Below are positions 17,831 through 26,744 of a DNA stretch of 64,000 nt, piece after piece; position 1 is the first letter of the stretch, and the number at the start of each line of letters is the position of its first letter. The notes under the pieces are model-generated. The model saw nothing but the letters and a program-made list of their open reading frames with translations, was not told the DNA's origin and did no database searches. The stretch lies in the NCBI RefSeq assembly GCF_014207095.1, contig NZ_JACHBG010000025.1, positions 19,499-83,498 of the forward strand, written 5' to 3'. The translations under genes and the position numbers were made by a program. The stretch comes from Martinezella lusitana (GTDB lineage: Bacteria > Pseudomonadota > Alphaproteobacteria > Rhizobiales > Rhizobiaceae).

Positions 17831-18403
17831 ATGCCTATTCCACAATTATCTGACACGATTCAACTCAACGACCCACACGCAGGCGACGCGAGCGCCGGCA
17901 ATGGCGCTGGCGGGTATAATAATGGGAACATTGACTACAATCCGGTTGCCTATGTCGCGAATGTGCAATCGGTCGAAGGAGCATCTACCGATCTACACAA
18001 CGGCGATCATGTCGGGCTGACGGCAGGCTGGAGCGCCGATGGCGGAGCCGGTGGGTTTACTCAGGCCCAAAACGGATTCCTTGCGTCGCTCTCGAACAGC
18101 GGGGCCGGCGGTGCAGGAGGAGATGCTCACTCCAACGGCAGCCAGGGAAACTCAAGCGGCGGCGATACAGCTGCTGTAGGTGCGGATACGACGGCGACAC
18201 AATATACGCAGCTTTTGGCTGATCAGCATGCCACCATACTTGCCGGCGTCGGCGGCAACGGTGGTAACGGCAACATAGCTCGAGGCGGCGATATCTCGTC
18301 GGCATTGGTTCACACGGATCCCGCAACGACGACGGTGAACAATGCTCTCGATCATTTCACCAACGACTTCGGCCATATCGATCTTAGCCATCTTGGCTCA
18401 TGA
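17831..18403 (+). CDS. Glycine-rich protein, probable type I secretion substrate
   Basis: 190 residues, rich in Gly, Ala, Asn, Asp and Ser, with no cysteine and no signal peptide. Residues 131-148 (DQHATILAGVGGNGGNGN) followed by SALVHTD at 157-163 match the end of the minus-strand repeat protein almost residue for residue, including spacing. The last part (NALDHFTNDFGHIDLSHLGS) is acidic/hydrophobic as in type I signals. It lies 100 bases before the secretion ABC gene. Function of the secreted product (matrix, adhesin or peptide) is unknown. Confidence 0.75.
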   Translation: MPIPQLSDTIQLNDPHAGDASAGNGAGGYNNGNIDYNPVAYVANVQSVEGASTDLHNGDHVGLTAGWSADGGAGGFTQAQNGFLASLSNSGAGGAGGDAHSNGSQGNSSGGDTAAVGADTTATQYTQLLADQHATILAGVGGNGGNGNIARGGDISSALVHTDPATTTVNNALDHFTNDFGHIDLSHLGS

Positions 18404-18506
18404 AATCAGGCCCTGAGGGTCGCCGGTGTCAGCTGGCGGCCCTCATAGGCTGCGGAGCCGGTCGGCTGCCCCTTCTTGTCAGTATCAAGTGCAGCGAGAT
18501 CTGGTA

Positions 18507-20222
18507 ATGACAACGCTTTCTTTAAAGCCATCGACCCCGCAGACACAACTCGTTGTTGCACTCCGCGCTTGTGCCGGAGCCTTCAGTTTGGTCTTCCTTT
18601 ATAGCTGCGGCTACAATCTCTTTCTTCTAGCGCCTTCGGTCTATCTCCTGCAGATCTACGACAGGGTCCTGTCGAGCCGAAGCACCGACACGCTCCTGAT
18701 GTTGACAATAATCATCGCCATCGCCGTGGTGGTTGGCTCCGTGTTGGATATCGTTCGCAGGGCAGCTCTTTCCCGCATCGGCAGCTGGCTTGATCACAGA
18801 TTGCGGCCGATGGTGCTGACCGCATCGTTCGAATATGCTGCCCGCGCCGATGTTGGAACCGCCACGGAGTGCTACAGGGATCTGGCCACTCTGCGCCAAT
18901 TTCTCGATTCACCGGCCAGCGCGCTTTTTTTCGACGTTCCCTGGGCACCGGTCTTCTTGCTTCTGCTCTTTCTCGTTCATCCGCTGCTTGGGGCAATCGG
19001 GCTTTTGAGTGCAGTTGCACTTCTTCTGTTTGCGTTCCTGACGGAACAGGCGACACAAGAGCCGCTTACCCAGGCCAATATTGCCCTTTCGAGGAGCTAT
19101 CTGCGATTTGCGAGCGCCCTCAAGAACATTGAGGTCATCCGAGCAATGGGCATGCAATATGGTGCAGCACTGCTCGTCTATCGCGATGCGGAAATGGCAA
19201 GAAGGGCGCAGGACGTCGCGATGCATCGTACGGAGATCATTCTCGGGTTCTCCAAATCGATCCGCACGCTCGCGCAGATCTTGATGATGGGATCTGCGAC
19301 ATGGCTGATACTCGCAAGCAACAGCAATCCCGGTATCATCTTCGTTGCCAGCTTACTGCTAGGGCGCGGGCTCGCACCGATCGAGGGCGCAATAGGTGCA
19401 TGGCGCTCCTTTACCTTTGCGCGGAGCGCCTTCAATCGGCTGAACAGGATGCTGATCGCCGTTGCATCGGATCGCGATGCCCGAACGGTGCCACAACCGG
19501 AACCCAATGGCCTCATTCTCGAAAACGTCAGCTATGTTCAGCCATTTGCCAACAGGCAGATATTGGCGGGCATCACATTGCGCCTCGCGCCAGGCGATTG
19601 CATAGCGATTATCGGCCCCTCGGGATCGGGAAAATCGACACTCGGTCGCATCATGGCAGGCGTTGTGCAAGCGACGGGCGGATGCGCTCTTCTTGGTGGC
19701 GTGGATATCTCGGCTCTGCGCCTGTGCGGTGGCGGTCGGCACGTCGGCTATCTGCCGCAGGACATCGAGCTCTTCGGCGGCGCAATCAAGGATGTGATAG
19801 GTCGGCTGGACGGAGGAGATCCCGGCAAGGCGATTGATGCCGCGAAACTGGTTGGATTGCACGAAGCAATCATGCGGCTGCCAGGGGGCTACGAGACCGA
19901 TATCGGCGAAGGTGGAAACCTACTCCTTCGAGCTCAGCGCCAACAGCTGGGGCTGGCACGGGCGGCCTACGGAAATCCGTCTCTTATCGTGCTCGACGAC
20001 CCGAATTCGAGCCAGGATTATGACGGTGAACGCATGCTCTACAGAGCGATTGAGCGCATGAAATCCAGAGGAATGATCGTCGTCATCATCACTCACCGTA
20101 TGGGCATCCTGCCAGTCACCAACAAGATTGCTATTATGCGTAACGGGACCGTGGCTGCCTTTGGCGACAGCGAGCGGATTTATGAGACCTATCTTCAACC
20201 GCCATCGCGGACAGGAACATAA
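18507..20222 (+). CDS. Type I secretion ABC transporter (PrtD-like) with degenerate signature motif
   Basis: About 571 residues: a membrane domain (residues 20-300, containing LLAPSVYLLQIYDRVLSSRS, the PrtD/HlyB hallmark) and an ATPase domain. Walker A GPSGSGKST, Q-loop GYLPQDIELF and H-loop ITHR are normal. The signature LSGGQ is replaced by LLRAQ, with an extra residue before it, and the Walker B glutamate is aspartate (LIVLDDPNSSQD). It should energise export of the glycine-rich proteins with the HlyD partner at 20238; no TolC-type gene is in the window. ATG 18507 chosen because upstream codons do not resemble the family. Confidence 0.88.
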   Translation: MTTLSLKPSTPQTQLVVALRACAGAFSLVFLYSCGYNLFLLAPSVYLLQIYDRVLSSRSTDTLLMLTIIIAIAVVVGSVLDIVRRAALSRIGSWLDHRLRPMVLTASFEYAARADVGTATECYRDLATLRQFLDSPASALFFDVPWAPVFLLLLFLVHPLLGAIGLLSAVALLLFAFLTEQATQEPLTQANIALSRSYLRFASALKNIEVIRAMGMQYGAALLVYRDAEMARRAQDVAMHRTEIILGFSKSIRTLAQILMMGSATWLILASNSNPGIIFVASLLLGRGLAPIEGAIGAWRSFTFARSAFNRLNRMLIAVASDRDARTVPQPEPNGLILENVSYVQPFANRQILAGITLRLAPGDCIAIIGPSGSGKSTLGRIMAGVVQATGGCALLGGVDISALRLCGGGRHVGYLPQDIELFGGAIKDVIGRLDGGDPGKAIDAAKLVGLHEAIMRLPGGYETDIGEGGNLLLRAQRQQLGLARAAYGNPSLIVLDDPNSSQDYDGERMLYRAIERMKSRGMIVVIITHRMGILPVTNKIAIMRNGTVAAFGDSERIYETYLQPPSRTGT

Positions 20223-20237
20223 GGGAAGGATGCTGCC

Positions 20238-21683
20238 ATGACCCTTGTTCGACTGGACGCGACATCGACGAGATTTCCGAACACACCAAAGCCGGCCCAG
20301 CGGCTTGCTGAACCATCGGCAGCGCCGGCGAGACAGCAGGCCGCCTATGCGCCGGTGATCGAATCCAAACAGCGCGGCCCTGCCCCCCCTTCGCCCATGC
20401 CGGGACTTAGAGGCGTTATCTGGACGGGTAACCTGTTGGTTGGTGTCTTCATAGTCGGATTGGGAGCCTGGTCTGTTCTGGCACCGCTGAAAAGCGCTGC
20501 CGTTGCACCCGGCGTCATTGAGCCGGAGTCCAGCCGTAAGACCATTCAGCACCTGGAAGGCGGCATTGTGCGACGGATACTCGTCAAAAACGGCGACACG
20601 GTCACGGCCGGACAGGTTCTAATAGAACTCGACGATACAAAATCCCGCTCGGAGCGCGACAGTATTCAAGGGCAGCTTTGGGACGCCGAAGGAAGCCGCG
20701 CCCGCATGCTTGCCGAGCAGACGGGCTCCGACCATGTCGCCTATCCACCGGACCTCAGGGCAGCAATGGACAGAGATCCATCTGTCGGAGCGATTCTGGC
20801 GGGACAACGGAAGATCTTCGAAGCGCGTCGCAGCGTCATGCAAGCCGAAATTGGGATCACCAATGAGAAAGTCGCGCAGGTGCAACAGGAAATTGTCGGA
20901 CTTGGCGCGCAGAAGACAGCTCTCGCCGAAAGAGCCGCAATCTCGCAGCAAGAGCTGGATCAGGTTACGGCCCTTAACGCCAAAGGATTGGAAAGAAAGA
21001 ACACAGTTCTCAACCTGCAGCGGGAAAAGGCAGACCTTGCCGGCCAGCAGGGACAGGTAGAAGCGCAGATCTCTCGCGCCTATCAGGTGATCAGCGAATC
21101 GCAGGCCGACCTTGCAAAGCTTGAGAGCAGCCGGTTGAGCGAGGTCGCGCAAGGCATGCGCGACACGGAAAGCCAGATCATGCAATTGCGCGAGCGCCTG
21201 TGGGCAATCGACGACCAACTTTCAAGGACCGATATCCGCGCTCCCGAAGACGGAACGATCATGAACCTGCACATCCACACAGCCGGCGGGGTGATCGGCG
21301 CGGGCGAACCGCTCGTCGATCTTCTGCCGAGCTCCGATCGCCTGATCGTGTCTGTGCACGTCCGACCCGAAGACATCAATCTCGTCCGCCCTGGGCTTGA
21401 GGCACGGGTCCACCTCCTCCCCTACAATCAGCGGCGCGTTCCGCTCCTGAAAGGTCGTGTCGAGTACGTGTCAGCAGACCGTCTCACGGATGCACAGACC
21501 GGCCAGCCCTATTTTGCCGCAACAGTCCGGGTAACGGACGAGCGGTTGGCAAAAATGAGCGATGTCGAACTGGTCGCAGGCATGCCTGCACAGACAATGA
21601 TCGAAACGGGCGAAAGCAGCGTGGCATTCTATGCTGTCAGGCCACTCCTCGACAGCTTCAACAGAGCATTTCGTGAGGACTAA
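20238..21683 (+). CDS. HlyD-family periplasmic adaptor of type I secretion
   Basis: Membrane fusion protein of 481 residues, 15 bases after the ABC gene. A cytoplasmic proline-rich N-terminus is followed by one membrane helix (NLLVGVFIVGLGAWSVLAPL, residues 55-75), the lipoyl half GVIEPESSRKTIQHLEGGIV, a long coiled coil (about 130-320), then the second lipoyl half (DIRAPEDGTIMNLHIHTAGG) and a beta-barrel region. It links the inner-membrane ABC protein to an outer-membrane channel. The cytoplasmic tail is longer than in classic HlyD. Confidence 0.92.
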   Translation: MTLVRLDATSTRFPNTPKPAQRLAEPSAAPARQQAAYAPVIESKQRGPAPPSPMPGLRGVIWTGNLLVGVFIVGLGAWSVLAPLKSAAVAPGVIEPESSRKTIQHLEGGIVRRILVKNGDTVTAGQVLIELDDTKSRSERDSIQGQLWDAEGSRARMLAEQTGSDHVAYPPDLRAAMDRDPSVGAILAGQRKIFEARRSVMQAEIGITNEKVAQVQQEIVGLGAQKTALAERAAISQQELDQVTALNAKGLERKNTVLNLQREKADLAGQQGQVEAQISRAYQVISESQADLAKLESSRLSEVAQGMRDTESQIMQLRERLWAIDDQLSRTDIRAPEDGTIMNLHIHTAGGVIGAGEPLVDLLPSSDRLIVSVHVRPEDINLVRPGLEARVHLLPYNQRRVPLLKGRVEYVSADRLTDAQTGQPYFAATVRVTDERLAKMSDVELVAGMPAQTMIETGESSVAFYAVRPLLDSFNRAFRED

Positions 21684-21690
21684 AGCGGTG

Positions 21691-21981
21691 ATGGGCAAGA
21701 GAAGATTCGACAACGACCAGATTACGGGCATTCTGAAAGAGCACCAAGCCGGGGTGACGGTTGCCGATGTTTGCCACAGGCACGGCATCAGCGAGCCGAC
21801 CTTCTATCGGTGGCAATCCCTGCAGTTCGGAAATGCCGGTCTCGATACAAAGAGGGTAAGAGCATTGGAGGACGAGAACCAGAAGCTCAAGAAGCTTTTG
21901 GCCGAGGCCATGCTCTCTGCGGCAACACTCAGCGAGATGCTGGCGAAGGCATCAAAAGGATGAAGCCAAGGCTTTAGCAGG
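21691..21981 (+). mobile_element. IS3-family remnant: OrfA intact, OrfB cut after five codons
   Basis: The 90-codon reading frame from 21691 (MGKRRFDNDQITGILKEHQ) is an IS3-family OrfA: a helix-turn-helix (VADVCHRHGISEPTFYRW) and a leucine-zipper tail (LEDENQKLKKLLAEAML). The expected overlapping OrfB starts (MKPRL) but stops at once at a TAG, and no integrase core follows. It begins 8 bases after the HlyD gene stop. No terminal inverted repeats were found by eye, so the element is a remnant; OrfA alone cannot transpose but could still bind DNA. Confidence 0.8.
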
Positions 21982-22106
21982 GGTTGCGCGGGTCTCGGCC
22001 CGCCAGGGTTCCTCATCCCGCAGCCTGGCGCAAATTCCGTTAAATTCGCGACGCCCCTCCCCTATCCTGGAAAGGCGGACGATGAGAGATGAGCAGCCCT
22101 CGCCCG

Positions 22107-23309
22107 TCAATCGAAAAGCTCAGCCAGGCGCGCCGCGGTTCCCATCGAAAGCGTCCATCCCAACGAGCCGTGGCCGCAGTTCAGGAACAGGCCCTTGACC
22201 TTGCTCGGGCCGACAATCGGCCGGCTATCGGGGGACATTGGTCGGAAGCCGGTCCAGGCAGTCTTGTCCGCAGCATACTCGCCGGCGTCGGGAAAGATCT
22301 CTCTTGCCGTCTCCACCAACCTATTGAAGCGGGACGGATCAAATTGTCCGTTGCTGCGGCCGATGTCGGCCAGGCCAGCGATGCGCAGCCGATCGCCAAC
22401 CCGGCAGAAGACGATCTTGCGGGCACTGTCGGTGATGCTGGCGATGGGCGCATGCGCCGTCGCGGGGATCGTCATCGAATAGCCCTGCATCGGCCAGACC
22501 GGAAGCATGATGCCAGCCGTTGCCGCGACGTCCCGGCTCCAAACGCCGAGTGACAGGACCGCCCGATCACAGGCCCGCTCACCCTTTTCGGTTCTTATGG
22601 CGACGAGCCTGCCTGCCCGTTTCGTCAAGGCCCGAACCTTTGTGCCGAAGCTGAAGGTCACGCCATATTGGTTCTCGAGCAGATGTCGCAGGCCGAGGCA
22701 GAAGCGTTGCGAATCCCCCGACTCGTCAAATGGCGACCACAGAGCACCGGCAAAGGAATGCCCGTAACGCGCAAGGGCAGGTTCGCGTTCGAGCGCCTCT
22801 TTCGGCGACAGCATGACCTGTCCAGCTCCGTGGGCGTTCTTCAACCGACTGAGAGCCCCTGCACTGTGCACGGCCTGCAGGCTGGAATAGAGCGTGAGCT
22901 TGCCTGTCGCACGATGGTCGAAGTCTAGCAAATCACGGATTTTGGCGAAGGCCCGCCGGCTCTCCATGGCCAGTTTCAGCACTTCGATCGTGTTGGCCTC
23001 GAATTTGGCCCTGGTCGCATTTGCTAGAAAGGCGGCGGCCCACGACCAGAAACCGGGCGAGAGCGTCGGCCGGAACTGGAATGCCGGATCGAGGCCGAGC
23101 ATGTATTTCGGCAGGTTTCGGACCAGAGATGGTGAGGCGAGCGCATCCGTGTAGGAATAGCTGAGCTGCGCCCCGTTCCCGAAGCTCGCTCCTGCTTCAG
23201 CCGGAGCGTTGGCCGCGTCGATGATCGTGACGGCGTGCCCTTTCCGTGCAAGCGCGTAGGCCGATGTCATGCCCACGACACCGGCACCCAATATGACGAT
23301 CTCGGACAT
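22107..23309 (-). CDS. FAD-dependent D-amino acid dehydrogenase-like oxidoreductase (DadA family)
   Basis: 400-residue DAO-family flavoprotein. The N-terminus VILGAGVVGMTSAYALARKG is the dinucleotide-binding fold, and the C-terminus WTGFRPMSPDSRPIVGPSKV is typical of DadA/ThiO/SoxB relatives. Probably oxidises a D-amino acid or secondary amine to an imine/keto acid at the membrane or in the cytoplasm. It is the last gene of the operon M20 deacylase, amidotransferase, RidA, DadA, starting 4 bases after RidA. RidA would deaminate the imine product, a coherent pairing. Exact substrate unknown. Confidence 0.85.
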   Translation of the reverse strand: MSEIVILGAGVVGMTSAYALARKGHAVTIIDAANAPAEAGASFGNGAQLSYSYTDALASPSLVRNLPKYMLGLDPAFQFRPTLSPGFWSWAAAFLANATRAKFEANTIEVLKLAMESRRAFAKIRDLLDFDHRATGKLTLYSSLQAVHSAGALSRLKNAHGAGQVMLSPKEALEREPALARYGHSFAGALWSPFDESGDSQRFCLGLRHLLENQYGVTFSFGTKVRALTKRAGRLVAIRTEKGERACDRAVLSLGVWSRDVAATAGIMLPVWPMQGYSMTIPATAHAPIASITDSARKIVFCRVGDRLRIAGLADIGRSNGQFDPSRFNRLVETAREIFPDAGEYAADKTAWTGFRPMSPDSRPIVGPSKVKGLFLNCGHGSLGWTLSMGTAARLAELFD

Positions 23310-23313
23310 CAGG

Positions 23314-23790
23314 CTATTCCTCGTTGGAGAGGCGGGCGATCACCTCGACTTCGACCGGCACCCCACGCGGCAGTGACTGAACCCCGATCGCGAAGCGTGC
23401 ATGCCGCCCTTGCTCGCCGAATACTGACACAAGCAGGTCGGATGCGCCGTCAACGACGGCGCCAATGTCGACGAAATCCGGCGCGCAGTTCACGAACCCC
23501 GAGAGTTTGACGATCTCGCGCACTCTCGACAAATGGCCGCCGGTCGCCAGCTTAAGCTGAGCGACGACGTTCAATGCCGCCAACGCTGCCGCCTTGTTAC
23601 CTTCCTCTGCGGCAACTGATGCGCCCACTTTCCCGACATGGCGCGATTGGCCGTCTTCGAGAGGCAGTTGCCCGGACACGAAGATCAGACCCTGGTCGAT
23701 CTTGAAGCCGGGCAGGTTGCCGGCGGGCTTCAAGATCGAAGGAAGTCGCAATCCCATGGCCTGCAGACGATGTTCCGGTGTCTCAACCAT
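23314..23790 (-). CDS. RidA family protein (imine/enamine deaminase)
   Basis: 158-residue RidA/YjgF homologue of the slightly longer subgroup. Motifs: GLIFVSGQLPLEDGQ, AALAALNVVAQL, and VKLSGFVNCAPDFVD; the region RHARFAIGVQSLPRGVPVEV corresponds to the canonical R-x-A-x2-V..LP and E of the active site. ATG 23790 overlaps the amidotransferase stop by 8 bases and gives a normal N-terminus. In this operon it likely hydrolyses imines made by the flavin oxidoreductase. Confidence 0.88.
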   Translation of the reverse strand: MVETPEHRLQAMGLRLPSILKPAGNLPGFKIDQGLIFVSGQLPLEDGQSRHVGKVGASVAAEEGNKAAALAALNVVAQLKLATGGHLSRVREIVKLSGFVNCAPDFVDIGAVVDGASDLLVSVFGEQGRHARFAIGVQSLPRGVPVEVEVIARLSNEE

Positions 23791-24529
23791 GGAGCACCGC
23801 CGATCGGGTGAGACAAAATTCCGTCGCCGCGTCGATGAAACTCCGCCAGATCGGTGCATCCGCTTCGCCTGCCGCATATTCGGGATGCCATTGGACGCCA
23901 ACGGCAAAGCCATGGTCGACGGCCTCGATCGCTTCGATCACACCATCGCACGCGACGGCGATTGGCCGATATGCTGTGGAGGGCTGAACGGCCTGGTGAT
24001 GAACACTGTTGACCCAATATCTTCCCGGCGCAACCGCCCGAAGGCAGCGGGGCTGGCAGGCAATTGTGATTTCGTGCTGCGCACGAAATGCCGGCTGATC
24101 CGGCTTATGTTCCAGCGCGCCTGGCACCTGGCTCGGGATGTCCTGGACGAGTTGGCCGCCGAGGCACACTGCCAAGAGCTGCATCCCATTGCAGATTCCA
24201 AGAAGAGGAATTCCCAACCCGAGTGCTCCTTCGATCAGCGCCTTTTCGAAAGCGGTCCGGAGCGGCTTCATGACACAGCTTAGCGAGGCGCCCTGGCCGT
24301 AGAGAGCGGGGTCGATATCAAACATTCCGCCCGTGACCAGAAGACCATCGATTGTCTCAAGATAGGGCGTGACGTCATCCACATAGGGCAGGATGAGAGG
24401 AAGTCCGCCGTGGCGCAAAAGGGCGTCGGCGTAATTGCGACGAACCACATATTCGGTCTCCGGCGCGTCGAGATCGTTGAGATCGGGCGTGATGCCGACC
24501 CTAGGGCGTGACGGCGTCTTCATCAGCAT
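23783..24529 (-). CDS. Gamma-glutamyl-GABA hydrolase-like class I amidotransferase (PuuD/C26 family)
   Basis: About 248 residues, peptidase C26 family. VTGGMFDIDPALYG, the nucleophile in GICNGMQLLAVCLGGQLVQD, and the VQWHPEY His/Glu pair are all present. PuuD-type enzymes release glutamate from gamma-glutamyl conjugates. Several ATGs are possible (24538, 24529, 24523); 24529 has GGAGG 10 bases upstream, while 24538 sits 1 base from it. It overlaps the M20 gene start-to-stop and the RidA gene. A gamma-glutamyl step in the pathway of this operon is inferred. Confidence 0.87.
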   Translation of the reverse strand: MLMKTPSRPRVGITPDLNDLDAPETEYVVRRNYADALLRHGGLPLILPYVDDVTPYLETIDGLLVTGGMFDIDPALYGQGASLSCVMKPLRTAFEKALIEGALGLGIPLLGICNGMQLLAVCLGGQLVQDIPSQVPGALEHKPDQPAFRAQHEITIACQPRCLRAVAPGRYWVNSVHHQAVQPSTAYRPIAVACDGVIEAIEAVDHGFAVGVQWHPEYAAGEADAPIWRSFIDAATEFCLTRSAVLHG

Positions 24530-25680
24530 GAGAGCCATACCTCCGCGATATCAGCATAGATCTGCGCGGCCTTCAGCACGTTGTCGACGGATACCGACTC
24601 GTCCGGCTGGCCGCTGAGACCGAGATCCCCAGGCCCGACAATCGCAAAGGGCACATCGAGCCCCTCAAGAAGAACGGTCGCGTCACTGTAGTAGGACACG
24701 CCCTTGAGCGCTGGCTCGCGGCCGATGTGCCGAGTGCAGACCTCACTGCAGAGTCGCACGAATGGCTCGTTGGACCCGCTTTCCACAGCCGGCTTGAAGT
24801 CCAGAACACTGATTGAGACCGTCTCCGGCGCAATCTCTTCGACTTGTCGAATGACCGCGAGATGATCGGCACCCGGAGGCAGTCGGATGTCGAAATCCGC
24901 AAAGCAGCGATCAGGCGTCAGGTTAACGGCCGAGCCCCCTTCGATGCGACCGACACGAATGGTCGGTCCGTCGAGAAGCGGGTGAGCCACGCAGTTCAAT
25001 TCAAGCTCAGCAAGGCGCGCCAAAAATCCATTAATGGTGGTGATGGCGTTGATACCCGCGTCGCCGGACACATGGCCGAGACGCCCCGTGGCGGTTGCCC
25101 GAAGCCAGAGTGCTGCCTTTTCGACGATAACAATGTCGAGACCACTTGGCTCGCCACACAGGAAGGCTCCTATCTCGTTCTTCAGTCCGCGCTCGATGAA
25201 GCGTCGGGCGCCGAGAAGGTTTGCGCTTTCCCCCGCCGTGAACGCCAGGATCACGTCGCCTTTCAGCAGGCTCTTGCGCGCTGCAAGACTTGCCGCCGCG
25301 GAGATCATTGCGACCAGAGCACTCTTCATGTCAGATGAGCCACGACCGTAGAGACGTCCGTTCGAAATCGTGGCAGAGAACGGATCGTGCCGCCATGGCA
25401 TGGTGCCGGCCGGCACGGTATCCATATGGGCGGACAGCACGAGGCCTTGCTTCTCGCCCAATCCACGGACCCTTCCGAGTACGTTCGCCCGACCCGGCAA
25501 GAATTCCTCAAGTTCCGATTCGATGCCCAGAGCCAGAAGTTGTTGGTGAACCTCTCTGGCGACATCCAGCTCGCCTCCCGGCGGATCGCAGCTGTCAATC
25601 GCGACGATCGCCTGCAGAAATGTAATCGGATCGAATTGTCCGGCCGCGCCGGCGTCCTGTCGTAAATTTGTTGCGTGCAT
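24523..25680 (-). CDS. M20 family deacylase (ArgE/DapE-like) lacking the second-zinc ligands
   Basis: About 385 residues, ArgE/DapE group of M20: SAHMDTVP (His85, Asp87), RGSSDMKSA (Asp118), GEPSG (Glu178) and dimerisation-domain GHVSGD. Against the canonical Asp-Glu-Glu, it has Gly-Glu-Ser (TAGESANLLGARRF): the catalytic Glu151 stays but the second-zinc Glu becomes Ser. The C-terminal AHQPDE-type motif reads SGQPDE, so the second-zinc His is Gly. ATG 25680 has AGAGGA 6 bases upstream. First gene of a four-gene operon, divergent from a LysR gene. A paralog with the same changes is at 32386. Probably still hydrolyses an N-acyl amino acid; unproven. Confidence 0.88.
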   Translation of the reverse strand: MHATNLRQDAGAAGQFDPITFLQAIVAIDSCDPPGGELDVAREVHQQLLALGIESELEEFLPGRANVLGRVRGLGEKQGLVLSAHMDTVPAGTMPWRHDPFSATISNGRLYGRGSSDMKSALVAMISAAASLAARKSLLKGDVILAFTAGESANLLGARRFIERGLKNEIGAFLCGEPSGLDIVIVEKAALWLRATATGRLGHVSGDAGINAITTINGFLARLAELELNCVAHPLLDGPTIRVGRIEGGSAVNLTPDRCFADFDIRLPPGADHLAVIRQVEEIAPETVSISVLDFKPAVESGSNEPFVRLCSEVCTRHIGREPALKGVSYYSDATVLLEGLDVPFAIVGPGDLGLSGQPDESVSVDNVLKAAQIYADIAEVWLSC

Positions 25681-25786
25681 GAGCCATCCTCTGGTGATCA
25701 TTGAAGAATGGCCGTTCCGTTTCATTCAAAGAAGCGATAATCTGTCATGGAATAATCGACAACGGCAATAAATACAGTCGAGCGCC

Positions 25787-26632
25787 ATGGACACATCCCT
25801 ACTTCGTTGCTTCCTGACCGTTTCCGACACCAAGAGCTTCTCGGCGGCGGCCGCGCGGCTCAACATCACCCAATCCACGGTCAGCCATCAGATCGCGCGG
25901 CTCGAAGAACATCTGGGAAAACAGCTCTTCGAGCGAACGACGCGTAATTGCCGGCTGACCGCGGATGGCCGCGATCTTGTTCCCCATGCCGCGCGGGTAC
26001 TGCAGTCCGTCGACGAGTTGGAGCAGAGCTTCAAGCCGCAGCTCTTGAGCGGAACCGTCGTTATCGGCGTTCCGGACGACTATTATCTCTTCGGGTTGAT
26101 TACCGAGGCCCTCGGCGGCTTTATGGCCGACAAGCCCGGCGTCGCGGTGGAAATGCGCGCCGGCCTCGGCGCCAACCATCTGCGTGACCTGCAAGACCGC
26201 AATCTCGATCTCGCGCTGGTGCGGGAAGTCGGCGGCAGCACAGGCGAGATCTTGAGGACCGAGCGGATCGTCTGGATTGCCGGGCCGACCTGGTCGCCGC
26301 CGGTCGATGGGGTGGTGTCGCTCGCCGCGGTGAATGGTGGTTGCGCCTATCGCAGAACCGCGACTGCCGTACTGGATGCCCAGAACATTCCGTGGAAATG
26401 CAAGTTTTCCTGCACGAGCCTCGAAGGGGTTCTCTCAGTGGTGCGAGCCGGTCTTGCAATCTCGGTCGTGACGGAGGGCGATGCGACCAACGGTGTACGG
26501 ATACTGGACGACACGGCGATGCTGCCGCTCCTGCCGCATACCACGCTCAGCATCAAATATTCCCGAAAGCAGCCAAGCCTTGCCGCCAAGGCTCTTGCGC
26601 GTGTCATGGCGGATGCGCTGATGAATGCGTAG
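25787..26632 (+). CDS. LysR family transcriptional regulator
   Basis: 281 residues with the standard N-terminal helix-turn-helix (LLRCFLTVSDTKSFSAAAAR, then LNITQSTVSHQIARLEEHLG) and a substrate-binding-like effector domain. Divergent from the M20/amidotransferase/RidA/DadA operon with 106 bases between starts, the usual layout for a LysR activator of its neighbour. The inducer is unknown but is probably the pathway substrate. Confidence 0.93.
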   Translation: MDTSLLRCFLTVSDTKSFSAAAARLNITQSTVSHQIARLEEHLGKQLFERTTRNCRLTADGRDLVPHAARVLQSVDELEQSFKPQLLSGTVVIGVPDDYYLFGLITEALGGFMADKPGVAVEMRAGLGANHLRDLQDRNLDLALVREVGGSTGEILRTERIVWIAGPTWSPPVDGVVSLAAVNGGCAYRRTATAVLDAQNIPWKCKFSCTSLEGVLSVVRAGLAISVVTEGDATNGVRILDDTAMLPLLPHTTLSIKYSRKQPSLAAKALARVMADALMNA

Positions 26633-26638
26633 TGTGAT

Positions 26639-26686
26639 CAAAGCGGGTTGGCGGAAATCTCTCATAGCTTCCGCCATCCCGCTTTG
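26639..26686. terminator. Bidirectional hairpin between convergent genes
   Basis: An 18-base stem (CAAAGCGGGTTGGCGGAA at 26639-26656 against 26669-26686, one mismatch) with a 12-base loop lies directly after the LysR stop and downstream of the ABC ATPase gene. Both flanking genes converge here, so it can end transcripts from each side. Confidence 0.7.
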
Positions 26687-26744
26687 AATTCTTGGATAGG
26701 CACTGCTCAGGGTGAAGGTCGAATAGCGTTCAAATCGCCCTGAT

